The position numbers and the translations under genes were made by a program. A model generated the notes under the pieces. It worked only from the letters and a program-made list of their open reading frames with translations. It did no database searches and had not been told where the DNA came from. Positions 56,352-64,000 of a stretch of DNA of 64,000 nt are shown here, in pieces; position 1 is the first letter of the stretch, and each line of letters begins with the position of its first letter. Source of the stretch: Clostridia bacterium (GTDB taxonomy: Bacteria; Bacillota; Clostridia; Oscillospirales; Acutalibacteraceae); contig JAFTCX010000007.1 of assembly GCA_017454485.1 (NCBI GenBank), positions 1-64,000 on the forward strand. The letters run 5' to 3'.

Positions 56352-57569
56352 TTATGCGTTTTGATGATAGTGGCTCAAAAAGTCGCCCAAGTCCTGCATC
56401 GCCTTTGCCATCTCGGTCGGTTCGGGCAGCATGACAATGCGGAAATGGTCGTTATGCGGCCAGTCGAAACCGGAGCCGGGCACGATGAAAATGTGTTTTT
56501 CGTGCAGGAAATCAAAGGCGAATTGCTTGTCGCTCGTGATATTGAACTTTTTCACATCCAGCTTCGGGAAGACATAGAACGCACCGTGGTTCTTCACACA
56601 GGTCAGTCCGTCGATCTTCTCGATCTCGCGCATGGTCGCCTCGCGCTGCTCATACAGTCTGCCGCCCGGAACGAGCATCGCCTGGGTGCTGGCGTTGTCG
56701 GCCAGCGCGGCGGGGATCACAAGCTGGGTCAGCGTGTTGGAGCAAAGGCGCATTGCCGCCATCTGGAAGATACCCTCGATATAATCGTCCGCCTTGCCCT
56801 TATAGCCGCTGATGCACATCCAGCCGCAGCGGAAGCCGCAGATGATGTGGGACTTGGAAAGACCGTTCGTCGTGATGACCATCAGGTCGGGCGCGAGTGC
56901 GGCGGTGGAATAATGCTCCACGCCGTCCATAACCAGACGGTCATAGATCTCGTCGGAGAAGATGATGAGGTCGTTTTCACGCGCCACCTGAATGATGTCC
57001 TCGAGCACCTGCTTCGGATAGACCGCGCCGGTGGGGTTGTTCGGGTTGATGATGACGATCGCGCGGGTGCGGGCGCTGACCTTTTTGCGGATGTCCGCAA
57101 TGTCGGGATACCAGTCATTGCTCTCGTCGCAGGTATAGAACACAGGCTTCGCGCCGGCGATGTAGGTCGAATTTGACCAGAGCGAGTAGCTCGGCGAGGG
57201 CATAAGGATCTCATCGCCCTTGTTGCACAGCGCCAGCAGGCACATGAGCACCAGCTCGCTCACGCCGTTGCCGATATAGATATCGTCGGGGGTGATGTCC
57301 TGAATTCCCTTGGACTTGTGATAGGCGCAGATCGCCTCGCGTGCGGCGGGCATACCCTTGAGATCGCAGTACGGAACCGCCTTGTCCACATTGGCAAGCA
57401 GCGCTTCGCGCACGGAATCGGGCAGACCGAAGCCGAAGGTGGCCGGGTTGCCGGTGTTCAGACGCAGCACCTTGATGCCCTCTTTGTTCATGCGCTGGCT
57501 CTCAAGATACAGCGGGCCGCGGATGTCGGAATGGACAGGCTGCAGGTTTTCGGATCGATTGACAAACAT
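56352..57569 (-). CDS. alaA: Class I aminotransferase, alanine transaminase-like
   Basis: 405 residues. Interconverts pyruvate and alanine with glutamate. K239 in TTNGLSKSHIICGFRCGW binds PLP, NPNNPTG (175-181) and the SDEIYD region bind the cofactor, and the C-terminal FRIVMLP holds the substrate-binding Arg. The N-terminal SDIRGPLY segment is typical of AlaA/YfbQ. No neighbours suggest a special pathway. Confidence 0.9.
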   Translation of the reverse strand: MFVNRSENLQPVHSDIRGPLYLESQRMNKEGIKVLRLNTGNPATFGFGLPDSVREALLANVDKAVPYCDLKGMPAAREAICAYHKSKGIQDITPDDIYIGNGVSELVLMCLLALCNKGDEILMPSPSYSLWSNSTYIAGAKPVFYTCDESNDWYPDIADIRKKVSARTRAIVIINPNNPTGAVYPKQVLEDIIQVARENDLIIFSDEIYDRLVMDGVEHYSTAALAPDLMVITTNGLSKSHIICGFRCGWMCISGYKGKADDYIEGIFQMAAMRLCSNTLTQLVIPAALADNASTQAMLVPGGRLYEQREATMREIEKIDGLTCVKNHGAFYVFPKLDVKKFNITSDKQFAFDFLHEKHIFIVPGSGFDWPHNDHFRIVMLPEPTEMAKAMQDLGDFLSHYHQNA

Positions 57570-57607
57570 ACGAACATCTTCCTTTCAAATCATCGTGCTA
57601 TGAATGT

Positions 57608-59644
57608 TTATCTTTTTGCTTTTGCGTGCTTTGTCAGCGAGTAGGCGCCGAAGATATTCGTGCCGTTTACCGTTGACACAGCGCGCACTTTGAAATAATA
57701 GGTGCGTCCGGCGGTGTAGTTGGTCGTGATCAGCGTCGTTTTGGAAAATGTGCCGATCTTCTTGAACTCGCCGTTCTTGGCTGTGGAATAATAAACCACA
57801 TATTTTTTCGCGCCGTCGGCCTTGTTCCAGCTCAGCGCAAATCTGCGGCCGGCCTGCGCCTTGGCCTTGAGGTTCGTCACACGGGCGGGAACGACCTTGA
57901 ATTTCAGCGTCTTCGTGCCGGCGTAATGGCCCTTGAAGGTCACTGTCACGGTATAAATGCCAACCGTCTTGCGGCCGGAGCTGTATTTCAGCGTGTAATC
58001 GGTATTCTTCTTGAGCTTTTTGTTGTTGGCGTCCTTCACCGTCACCGTCGGCTTTTTCGCGCTGCCGTCATAGACGAACTCCGTGGCGGAAAGCTTAACG
58101 GAATTGATCTTGGCAACCGATTCGGTCTTTTTGGCGTTGCAGTAGGTACAGGTGGAAACGACCTTGCCGTTTTTGCCGATTTTTGCGGCGGTTACTTTTT
58201 CCTTCCAGTTGTGGCCGGTCTTCGGCAAAATGGCCTGCGGGGTAAAGACAAAGCCGCAGATCGAGCAGCTTTCGCCCTCGGTCAGACCGGTCGCTTGGCA
58301 GGTGGCCGGCGTTGCGGGCACCGTAACGGGATTGTGATCGGTGAGCGGGATGGTCTCCTCCTTTGTTTCACCGCAGACAGAGCAGGTGTAAACGCGAAGA
58401 CCGGTCGCAAGACAGGTCGCCTCGCGGACAACGGTCGAGGTTGCCCAAACATGGTCGTGCTCCGGAATGTCGGGCATGACTTCAAACGTACGGTCGAATT
58501 TTTTGGCAAACGCCTGCAGCGTGGAGCCCTCATAGCCGCGCAAAACGGTGGAACGCGGGAACTCGCGGCCCTGATCTTCCACCGATTCCTTCTTGTCGTC
58601 GTCCATCGGGATGTCGCAGTTCCCGTTGAACACGGACACGCGCTGGAGCTGCGTGCAGCCGTAAAACGTGAACGAGCCGATCTTGGTCACACTGCGCGGA
58701 ATGGAGACCTCGCGCAGCTTGACGCAGTTGTGGAACGCGCCGCTGTTGATTTCGGTAACGGTGTTCGGAATGGTGATCTCCGTCAGACCGTGGCACATCT
58801 GGAACAGATAATAGTCAATGACCTTCAGATCGGCCGGAAGCTTGACGTCGGAGAGATGGTTGCAGCCGGAAAACGCGCTCGCGCCGATGGTCTTCACCGA
58901 ATCCGGGATCCGCATCTCTGTGAGCAGCTTGCAGCCGCAAAACGCATACCACGCGATGTCGCTCAGCCCTTCGGGCAGCGTCACGGCCTGCAGCGACGTG
59001 CAGCCGTTGAACGCCCAGCCGCCAATCGATTTCAGCGTTGCGGGGAGCGAAACGGTCTGCAGATTTGTGCAGCCGTTGAATGCGCGGTCGCCGATGCTTG
59101 TGACGCCGTTTTCGATCACGGCGCGCTTGATCGCCGTTTTCTGACCCGCCCAGGGCACCGCCCGGTCAAGCTGGAACGCGGTCATGTCGCCGCTGCCGGA
59201 AACGGTCAGCAGGCCCTCGTCGCTCAGAACCCACGTCAGCGTTTCACCGCAAGAGCCGCTTTTCGAACCCGTTGCAACGGGCGCCGGCGACACGGTCGTC
59301 GGCTGTGCGGCGTCTTCGGTCGCCACTGTCGTTTCGGGCTCTTTTGCCGCTTCGGTCGCCTTTGTTGTCTCGGCTTCCTTTGTCGCTTCGGTCGCCTTCG
59401 TTGTCTCGGCTTCCTTTGTCGCTTCCGTTGCCTTTGTCGCTTCGGTCGCGGATGTCGCTTCCGTGGCGGTTGTCGCTTCGGTCGCGCTCACGGTTGTCGC
59501 TTCGGTCACGGTCGGTGCGGCGGACTGCGCCTGCGACGTTGTTGTCACCTCGGCGGCCGGTTCTTCGGCAAACGCAAACGGCAAACCGGTCACAAGGATC
59601 AGGACCGTCAGCAAAAGTGCAATCCATTGTTGAGGTTTCTTCAT
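57608..59644 (-). CDS. Secreted LRR_5 surface protein with Thr/Glu-rich linker, Ig-like and FN3 domains
   Basis: 678 residues, start taken at the ATG at 59644; an ATG three codons earlier overlaps the ribosome site. A signal peptide (WIALLLTVLILVTGLPFAFA) is followed by an acidic mucin-like linker of repeated ATEATK/EAETTK words (about 35-125). A short domain, LRR_5 repeats (about 190-375), Cys/His modules (CSVCGE, CSICGF, CTYCNA), an Ig-like domain and an FN3 follow. No CxxCG helix tail is present; the protein ends basic. The linker probably lifts the LRR domain from the wall and may be glycosylated. Confidence 0.88.
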   Translation of the reverse strand: MKKPQQWIALLLTVLILVTGLPFAFAEEPAAEVTTTSQAQSAAPTVTEATTVSATEATTATEATSATEATKATEATKEAETTKATEATKEAETTKATEAAKEPETTVATEDAAQPTTVSPAPVATGSKSGSCGETLTWVLSDEGLLTVSGSGDMTAFQLDRAVPWAGQKTAIKRAVIENGVTSIGDRAFNGCTNLQTVSLPATLKSIGGWAFNGCTSLQAVTLPEGLSDIAWYAFCGCKLLTEMRIPDSVKTIGASAFSGCNHLSDVKLPADLKVIDYYLFQMCHGLTEITIPNTVTEINSGAFHNCVKLREVSIPRSVTKIGSFTFYGCTQLQRVSVFNGNCDIPMDDDKKESVEDQGREFPRSTVLRGYEGSTLQAFAKKFDRTFEVMPDIPEHDHVWATSTVVREATCLATGLRVYTCSVCGETKEETIPLTDHNPVTVPATPATCQATGLTEGESCSICGFVFTPQAILPKTGHNWKEKVTAAKIGKNGKVVSTCTYCNAKKTESVAKINSVKLSATEFVYDGSAKKPTVTVKDANNKKLKKNTDYTLKYSSGRKTVGIYTVTVTFKGHYAGTKTLKFKVVPARVTNLKAKAQAGRRFALSWNKADGAKKYVVYYSTAKNGEFKKIGTFSKTTLITTNYTAGRTYYFKVRAVSTVNGTNIFGAYSLTKHAKAKR

Positions 59645-59803
59645 GTGAAACATCCTTTCCGATAGATTATCAAGGGTATATTATCACTCTTTACTTTAAC
59701 ATACTTAAAAGAAAATTGCAAGGTATTGCTTTGCTTTTTCATTTTTTCCAATACTTTTGGCTGCGCGAAAGTTGTTTTTCCCTGCGTTTTTCCTGTTTTT
59801 TCC

Positions 59804-59832
59804 TTGACTATTGACTCGATTTATTATATAGT
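59804..59832 (+). promoter_or_regulatory. Promoter of glyS
   Basis: TTGACT (59804-59809) and TATAGT (59827-59832) are 17 bases apart; other -10 choices overlap. No T-box-like leader is seen in the short region before the gene. Confidence 0.5.
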
Positions 59833-59873
59833 ATAAAGCGTATATACCGCTAACGGAAAAACAGGAGGCTATT

Positions 59874-61253
59874 ATGAACAACACCGAAAAAACCATGGAA
59901 AAAATCGTTGCGCTCTGCAAGGGCAGAGGCTTTGTCTATCCCGGCAGTGAAATCTACGGCGGCCTTTCCAACGCGTGGGACTACGGCCCGCTCGGCGTGG
60001 AGTTCAAAAACAACGTCAAGCGCGCCTGGTGGAAAAAATTCGTGCAGGAAAACCCCTACAACGTCGGTCTGGATTCCGCAATTCTGATGAACCCGCAGGT
60101 CTGGGTCGCGTCGGGCCATGTCGGCGGTTTTTCCGACCCGCTGATGGACTGCAAGGACTGCAAGACCCGTCACCGCGCCGACAAGCTCATTGAGGACACC
60201 GGCGTCAATCCGGCCGGCTGGTCGTTTGAGCAGATGAGTCAGTACATCAAAGACAACAACATCTGCTGCCCCGACTGCGGAAGCTGCAACTTCACCGATA
60301 TCCGCAAGTTCAACCTGATGTTCAAAACCTTCCAGGGCGTGACCGAGGACGCAAAGAGCGAGCTGTATCTGCGCCCCGAAACCGCACAGGGCATCTTTGT
60401 GAACTTCCTCAACATTCAGCGCACGACCCGCCGCAAGGTGCCGTTCGGCGTTTGCCAGATCGGTAAATCCTTCCGCAATGAGATCACTCCGGGCAACTTC
60501 ATCTTCCGCATCCGCGAATTCGAGCAGATGGAGCTGGAATTCTTCTGCAAACCCGGCACCGAGCTTGACTGGTTCGCCTATTGGAAGGATTACTGCAAGC
60601 AGTTTTTGCTGTCGCTGGGCATGAACGAGGAAAACCTCAAGCTGCGCGACCACGAGCAGAAGGAGCTTTCGCACTATTCCAACGCGACCACGGACTTCGA
60701 ATATCGCTTCCCGTTCGGCTGGGGCGAGCTGTGGGGCGTTGCAAGCCGTACCGACTTTGACCTGACCGCGCATCAGAACACAAGCGGCAAGAGCCTCGAA
60801 TATTTTGACCCCGTCACCAACGAAAAATATCTGCCCTATGTCATCGAGCCGTCGCTCGGCGCCGACCGTGTTGCGCTCGCCTTTTTGGTGGAAGCATATG
60901 ACGAAGAGGTTGTGGACGCGGAAAAGAACGACACCCGCGTGGTGCTGCATTTCCATCCCGCCCTTGCGCCGTTCAAGGCCGCAGTTCTGCCGCTTTCCAA
61001 AAAGCTCGGCGAGCAGGCGACCGAGGTCTATCACGCGCTGCAAAAGAAATTCAACGTCGATTACGACGATGCCGGCTCCATCGGCAAGCGCTACCGCCGT
61101 CAGGATGAGATCGGCACGCCGTTCTGCATCACCTATGACTTCGATTCCGTTGAAGACGGCTGCGTGACCGTGCGCGACCGCGACAGCATGGAACAGGTGC
61201 GTATGCCGATCAGCGACCTTGCCGCGTATATCGACAGCAAACTGGAATTCTAA
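59874..61253 (+). CDS. glyS: Glycyl-tRNA synthetase (alpha2 type)
   Basis: 459 residues. Charges tRNA-Gly. Class II signatures are visible: the N-terminal [25 protein letters not shown] and a zinc site with CKDCKTRH and CCPDCGSC. Motif 2 is [14 protein letters not shown] with [13 protein letters not shown], and motif 3 is [18 protein letters not shown]. An anticodon-binding domain occupies the last 100 residues. The single-chain form matches eukaryote-like GlyRS of Firmicutes, with GGAGG before the ATG. Confidence 0.95.
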   Translation: MNNTEKTMEKIVALCKGRGFVYPGSEIYGGLSNAWDYGPLGVEFKNNVKRAWWKKFVQENPYNVGLDSAILMNPQVWVASGHVGGFSDPLMDCKDCKTRHRADKLIEDTGVNPAGWSFEQMSQYIKDNNICCPDCGSCNFTDIRKFNLMFKTFQGVTEDAKSELYLRPETAQGIFVNFLNIQRTTRRKVPFGVCQIGKSFRNEITPGNFIFRIREFEQMELEFFCKPGTELDWFAYWKDYCKQFLLSLGMNEENLKLRDHEQKELSHYSNATTDFEYRFPFGWGELWGVASRTDFDLTAHQNTSGKSLEYFDPVTNEKYLPYVIEPSLGADRVALAFLVEAYDEEVVDAEKNDTRVVLHFHPALAPFKAAVLPLSKKLGEQATEVYHALQKKFNVDYDDAGSIGKRYRRQDEIGTPFCITYDFDSVEDGCVTVRDRDSMEQVRMPISDLAAYIDSKLEF

Positions 61254-61420
61254 GGTAGCTGCAGCGGCAAGCTGCAGGGACTGAGGGAAAAAGGGATTGA
61301 GTGGAGTGTGGAGTGCAGAAAGAATCCATTCCGGCATCAATTATTTGATTCCCAATGATTTTTTCACTCTTTTATGTGTCCACAATTCTTGACAAGTTTC
61401 CTCTCTCTCTCAACCCTCCA

Positions 61421-61456
61421 CCCTGTTCCCTGTCCCCTGTCCCCTGTCCCCTGTTC
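61421..61456. repeat. CTGTCCC heptad array
   Basis: Five copies of CCCTGTC/CCCTGTT, period seven, upstream of the small membrane protein gene. The same word occurs at 38944-38980. The rest of the spacer 61254-61420 shows only a short CTGCAG hairpin and heptad-like words. Confidence 0.75.
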
Positions 61457-61487
61457 ACTCTCACTCATCTCCACGGAGGCTAAACCG

Positions 61488-61802
61488 ATGACCGATTTTC
61501 TCAAAAAATTCCCGTTTCCCCTGCTGCTGGTGGTGATCTACATCTTCATCGGTGTGCTGACCCATGTCTGGCACCCGACGTGGATGCTGTTTTTGCTCAT
61601 CCCGGCCTATTACAGCTTTGTTGCTTTTCTGGATCACAGAAATGGCGGAAGCACAAGGGCGATTTTGCGCTATTTCCCCTTCCCGTCGATCGTGATTCTG
61701 CTGTATCTCGGCATGGGCTTCTTTTTGAATCTCTGGCATCCCGGCTGGCTGATCTTTTTGCTCATCCCGCTGTATTACGCCATGCTCCCGCTGTTTAAAT
61801 AA
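61488..61802 (+). CDS. Small membrane protein with internal duplication
   Basis: 104 residues from the ATG at 61488 (GGAGG upstream). Four membrane segments arise from a direct duplication: each half has (K/R)xFPFP, a helix, G-x-x-x-x-x-W-H-P-x-W and FLLIPxYY. The repeat (residues about 6-45 and 61-100) is well conserved, so the motif is likely functional. No family name is recognised; it may act in lipid or wall processes, but nothing proves this. It is co-directional with rarA, 14 bases upstream. Confidence 0.8.
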   Translation: MTDFLKKFPFPLLLVVIYIFIGVLTHVWHPTWMLFLLIPAYYSFVAFLDHRNGGSTRAILRYFPFPSIVILLYLGMGFFLNLWHPGWLIFLLIPLYYAMLPLFK

Positions 61803-61816
61803 GGAAGGGTGACTGC

Positions 61817-63085
61817 ATGAAAGCGCCGCTGGCGGAAAGGATCCGCCCGAAAACGATCGACGATATGGTGGGGCAGCGGCATCTGCTTGCACCCGGCATG
61901 GCACTGCGCGCCATCATTGAATCCGGCGAGCTGCCGAACCTTGTGTTCTACGGTCCCTCCGGCGTCGGAAAAACCACCCTTGCCGCCATCATTGCGGCAA
62001 AAACGAACCGAAAATTCCACAAGCTCAACGGCACCACGGCGTCCACCGCCGATATCAAGGCCATTGTCGCCGAGCTGGACACCTTTGCCGCGCCGAACGG
62101 CGTGCTGCTGTATCTGGACGAGATCCAGTATTTCAACAAAAAGCAGCAGCAAACGCTGCTGGACTTCATTGAGCGCGGCGAGATCACGCTGATCGCCTCC
62201 ACCACGGAGAATCCCTATTTTTATATCCACAACGCAATCCTCAGCCGTTCCACCGTGTTTGAATTCAAAAGCGTCACGGCCGAAGAGATCATTCCCGCCG
62301 TCGAGCGCGCGTTCCGCTTTTTGGAAACCGAGCGCGGCGTCACCATCCGCGCCGACGAGCTCGCCGTGCGCCACATTGCGATTTCCTGCGGCGGCGACGT
62401 GCGCAAAGCGATGAACGCGTGCGAGCTGTGCGTGCTTTCCACCGTCGCCGAAGACGGCGTGCTTACCGTCACGGCGGAAAAAGCGAAGGAGCTCACGCAG
62501 AAAAGCAGCATGAAATATGACAAGGACGGCGACGAGCACTACGATATCCTTTCGGCGTTCCAAAAAAGCATGCGCGGCTCCGATCCCAACGCGGCGCTGC
62601 ACTATCTTGCCCGGCTGCTCGAAGCCGGCGATCTGCCCTCCGCCATGCGCCGACTGATGGTCTGCGCGTGCGAGGATGTGGGGCTTGCCTACCCGATGAT
62701 CATCCCGATCGTTAAAGCGGCGTGCGACGCGGCGCTGATGGTCGGCCTGCCGGAAGCGCGCATTCCGCTGGCGGACGCGGTCGTGCTGGTTTGCAACAGC
62801 CCGAAATCCAACAGCGCCTATCTCGCCTATGACGCGGCGGCGGCCGATCTGCGCAAGGGCAAAAGCGGTCCGATTCCGCGGCAGCTGCAAAACAAGCACT
62901 ACGACGGCGAGGACAACGCGCACAAGGGGCAGTTCTATCTTTACCCCCACGATTTCCCGCATCACTACACGCCGCAGCAGTACCTGCCCGACGTGCTGAA
63001 AGACACGGTTTACTACGTTCCGCAGGAAAACAAGACCGAGCAGGCGGCCAAGGCGTACTGGGACGCGATCAAATCGAAGCCTTGA
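61817..63085 (+). CDS. rarA: Replication-associated recombination protein A
   Basis: 422 residues, AAA+ clamp-loader-like ATPase of the RarA/MgsA/WRNIP1 family, acting at stalled replication forks with SSB. Walker A GPSGVGKTT is at 46-54, Walker B LLYLDEIQ at 97-104, sensor STTEN near 125. The C-terminal tetramerisation domain ends GQFYLYPHDFPHHY, a family hallmark. It starts 14 bases after the membrane protein. Confidence 0.95.
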   Translation: MKAPLAERIRPKTIDDMVGQRHLLAPGMALRAIIESGELPNLVFYGPSGVGKTTLAAIIAAKTNRKFHKLNGTTASTADIKAIVAELDTFAAPNGVLLYLDEIQYFNKKQQQTLLDFIERGEITLIASTTENPYFYIHNAILSRSTVFEFKSVTAEEIIPAVERAFRFLETERGVTIRADELAVRHIAISCGGDVRKAMNACELCVLSTVAEDGVLTVTAEKAKELTQKSSMKYDKDGDEHYDILSAFQKSMRGSDPNAALHYLARLLEAGDLPSAMRRLMVCACEDVGLAYPMIIPIVKAACDAALMVGLPEARIPLADAVVLVCNSPKSNSAYLAYDAAAADLRKGKSGPIPRQLQNKHYDGEDNAHKGQFYLYPHDFPHHYTPQQYLPDVLKDTVYYVPQENKTEQAAKAYWDAIKSKP

Positions 63086-63110
63086 CAAAGCAATCAAAAA
63101 ATGATAAAGT
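63082..63110 (+). promoter_or_regulatory. Promoter of yebC, overlapping the end of rarA
   Basis: TTGACA (63082-63087) overlaps the TGA stop of rarA; TAAAGT (63105-63110) lies 17 bases on. Confidence 0.65.
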
Positions 63111-63143
63111 AAAAAGGTAAATTTCAGAAAGACAGGTGGCAAT

Positions 63144-63881
63144 ATGTCAGGACATTCCAAATGGAGCACCATCAAGCGCAAAAAGGAAAAAACCGACAAC
63201 GCGCGCGCCAAGGTGTTCACAAAAATCGGCAGAGAAATCGCAGTTGCCGTGCGCGAGGGCGGACCCGACCCGGCGTCCAACTCCAAGCTCAAGGACTGCA
63301 TCGCCAAGGCAAAGGCCAACAATGTGCCGAACGACAACATTGAACGCATCATCAAAAAAGCTTCCGGCGACGGCAACAGCGCCAACTACGAAGAGATCGT
63401 CTATGAGGGCTACGGTCCCTCCGGCATCGCCGTGATCGTGGAAACGCTGACCGACAACCGCAACCGTACCGCCGGCGAAATGCGTCATTATTTTGACAAA
63501 AACAAGGGCAACATGGGTCAGAACGGCTGCGTGTCCTTCCTGTTCAACCGTCAGGGCGAAATCGTGATCGAAGCCGAGGACATCGACGAAGAAAAGCTGA
63601 TGGAAGACGCGCTGGAGGCCGGCGCTTCCGATTTCATCACCGACGAGGACGTCTATATTATCCGCACCGAGCCGAACGATCTCGGCGGCGTGCGCGACGA
63701 TTTGGACGCCAAGGGCTACAAGTTCGTTTCCGCCGAGGTGGAGTACATTCCCACCACGACCACCCGTCTCGAAAGCGAGGACGACCTCAAAATGATGAGC
63801 CGCCTGCTGGAGATGATGGAGGACAACGACGACGTGCAGGGCGTTTGGCACAATCTGGAGAACACCGAGGATTTGCCGTAA
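63144..63881 (+). CDS. yebC: YebC/TACO1-family translation or transcription regulator
   Basis: 245 residues. The N-terminal SGHSKWSTIKRKKEKTDNARAK is represented by MSGHSKWSTIKRKK, the family signature, followed by AKANNVPNDNIERII and YEGYGPSGIAVIVE. YebC proteins bind RNA or DNA and are reported to aid translation of proline stretches or to regulate genes. The length matches. It has its own promoter and terminator. Confidence 0.95.
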   Translation: MSGHSKWSTIKRKKEKTDNARAKVFTKIGREIAVAVREGGPDPASNSKLKDCIAKAKANNVPNDNIERIIKKASGDGNSANYEEIVYEGYGPSGIAVIVETLTDNRNRTAGEMRHYFDKNKGNMGQNGCVSFLFNRQGEIVIEAEDIDEEKLMEDALEAGASDFITDEDVYIIRTEPNDLGGVRDDLDAKGYKFVSAEVEYIPTTTTRLESEDDLKMMSRLLEMMEDNDDVQGVWHNLENTEDLP

Positions 63882-63900
63882 AACAAAAATTGAAGTCAAA

Positions 63901-63932
63901 AAAACAAGGTGCGGTTGTGCACCTTGTTTTTG
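63901..63932. terminator. Bidirectional terminator after yebC
   Basis: AAAACAAGGTGC (63901-63912) pairs perfectly with GCACCTTGTTTT (63919-63930). It lies between convergent genes. Confidence 0.9.
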
Positions 63933-63942
63933 TGTTGTCTTG

Positions 63943-64000
63943 TTATTTGATTCCAAAGAAGCCCAGAATTCTTGCAATGAGGCTGCGGAACCAGTCGATG
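63943..64000 (-). CDS. C-terminal end of an exported protein with tail helix (truncated by window edge)
   Basis: The minus-strand frame open to the window end encodes IDWFRSLIARILGFFGIK and a stop. It matches the amphipathic helix that ends other exported proteins in the window (WFRSLIARILGFFG compared with FIQLFHDILALFG). The rest, including any CxxCG knuckle, lies beyond the window. Confidence 0.65.
   Translation of the reverse strand, partial: IDWFRSLIARILGFFGIK

Noticed and set aside
59645-59873. Possible T-box leader of glyS
   Set aside because: The promoter candidates leave only about 35 bases of leader, too short for a T-box, and no T-box core sequence was found.

Overview
The window reads as a chromosomal segment of an anaerobic, fermentative Firmicute, most likely a gut or rumen Clostridium relative of the Oscillospirales/Ruminococcaceae type. 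This is inferred from strong AGGAGG-type ribosome sites, TTGACA-17-TATAAT promoters, an [FeFe]-hydrogenase, GH30 and GH43 enzymes, GPH-type sugar carriers, and many secreted BspA-like leucine-rich-repeat proteins with Cys/His-rich modules. No rRNA, CRISPR array or intact prophage was seen. The left edge holds the C-terminal part of an IS3-family transposase.

Layout. 0.7-5.6 kb: a five-gene operon in which a class III aminotransferase and a split transketolase are bracketed by two SCP2-like lipid-binding proteins. 5.6-6.2 kb: between two convergent genes, a compact locus with the layout of a type I toxin-antitoxin system (21-codon hydrophobic peptide, opposing antisense promoter, shared terminator). 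6.2-9.7 kb: an [FeFe]-hydrogenase and a NuoF/GltD-like flavoprotein on the minus strand. 9.7-12.4 kb: a GC-rich three-armed palindromic element and a surface LRR protein. 12.7-15.4 kb: murA, walJ, rlmH. 15.5-21.5 kb: secreted CotH-like, GH25 and metallophosphoesterase proteins and a TIM-barrel isomerase. 21.7-25.8 kb: hom-lysC and an AI-2E-type transporter. 25.9-31 kb: a secreted alpha/beta-hydrolase-like protein, a nucleosidase, a beta-lactamase-fold hydrolase and an mmsA-type dehydrogenase. 31-36.7 kb: a 1497-residue surface protein with eight 336-bp repeats, MgtC and a small anchored protein. 36.8-48.9 kb: a CopZ-like protein, a sugar carrier, an ATPase, galT, several secreted proteins and an XRE-HTH/transmembrane/lipase fusion. 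49-57.6 kb: a transporter/LRR/GH43 operon, a beta-helix protein, tRNA-Arg, GH30 and alaA. 57.6-64 kb: an LRR surface protein, glyS, a duplicated membrane protein, rarA, yebC and the tail of another secreted protein.

Two themes cross the window. First, many exported proteins share modules (LRR_5, Ig-like, FN3, Cys/His ribbons), and at least three end in a near-identical C-terminal signature: a CxxCG-x-x-H-x-G-x-FG knuckle followed by a short amphipathic hydrophobic helix that runs to the stop codon. Others end in a similar helix without the knuckle. This could be an undescribed surface-retention signal. Second, several genes carry the same 3' element: stop codon, then degenerate TTAGCTG heptad repeats, then in most cases a GC-rich hairpin terminator.

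All functions are inferred from motifs and context read by eye; no database search was run.
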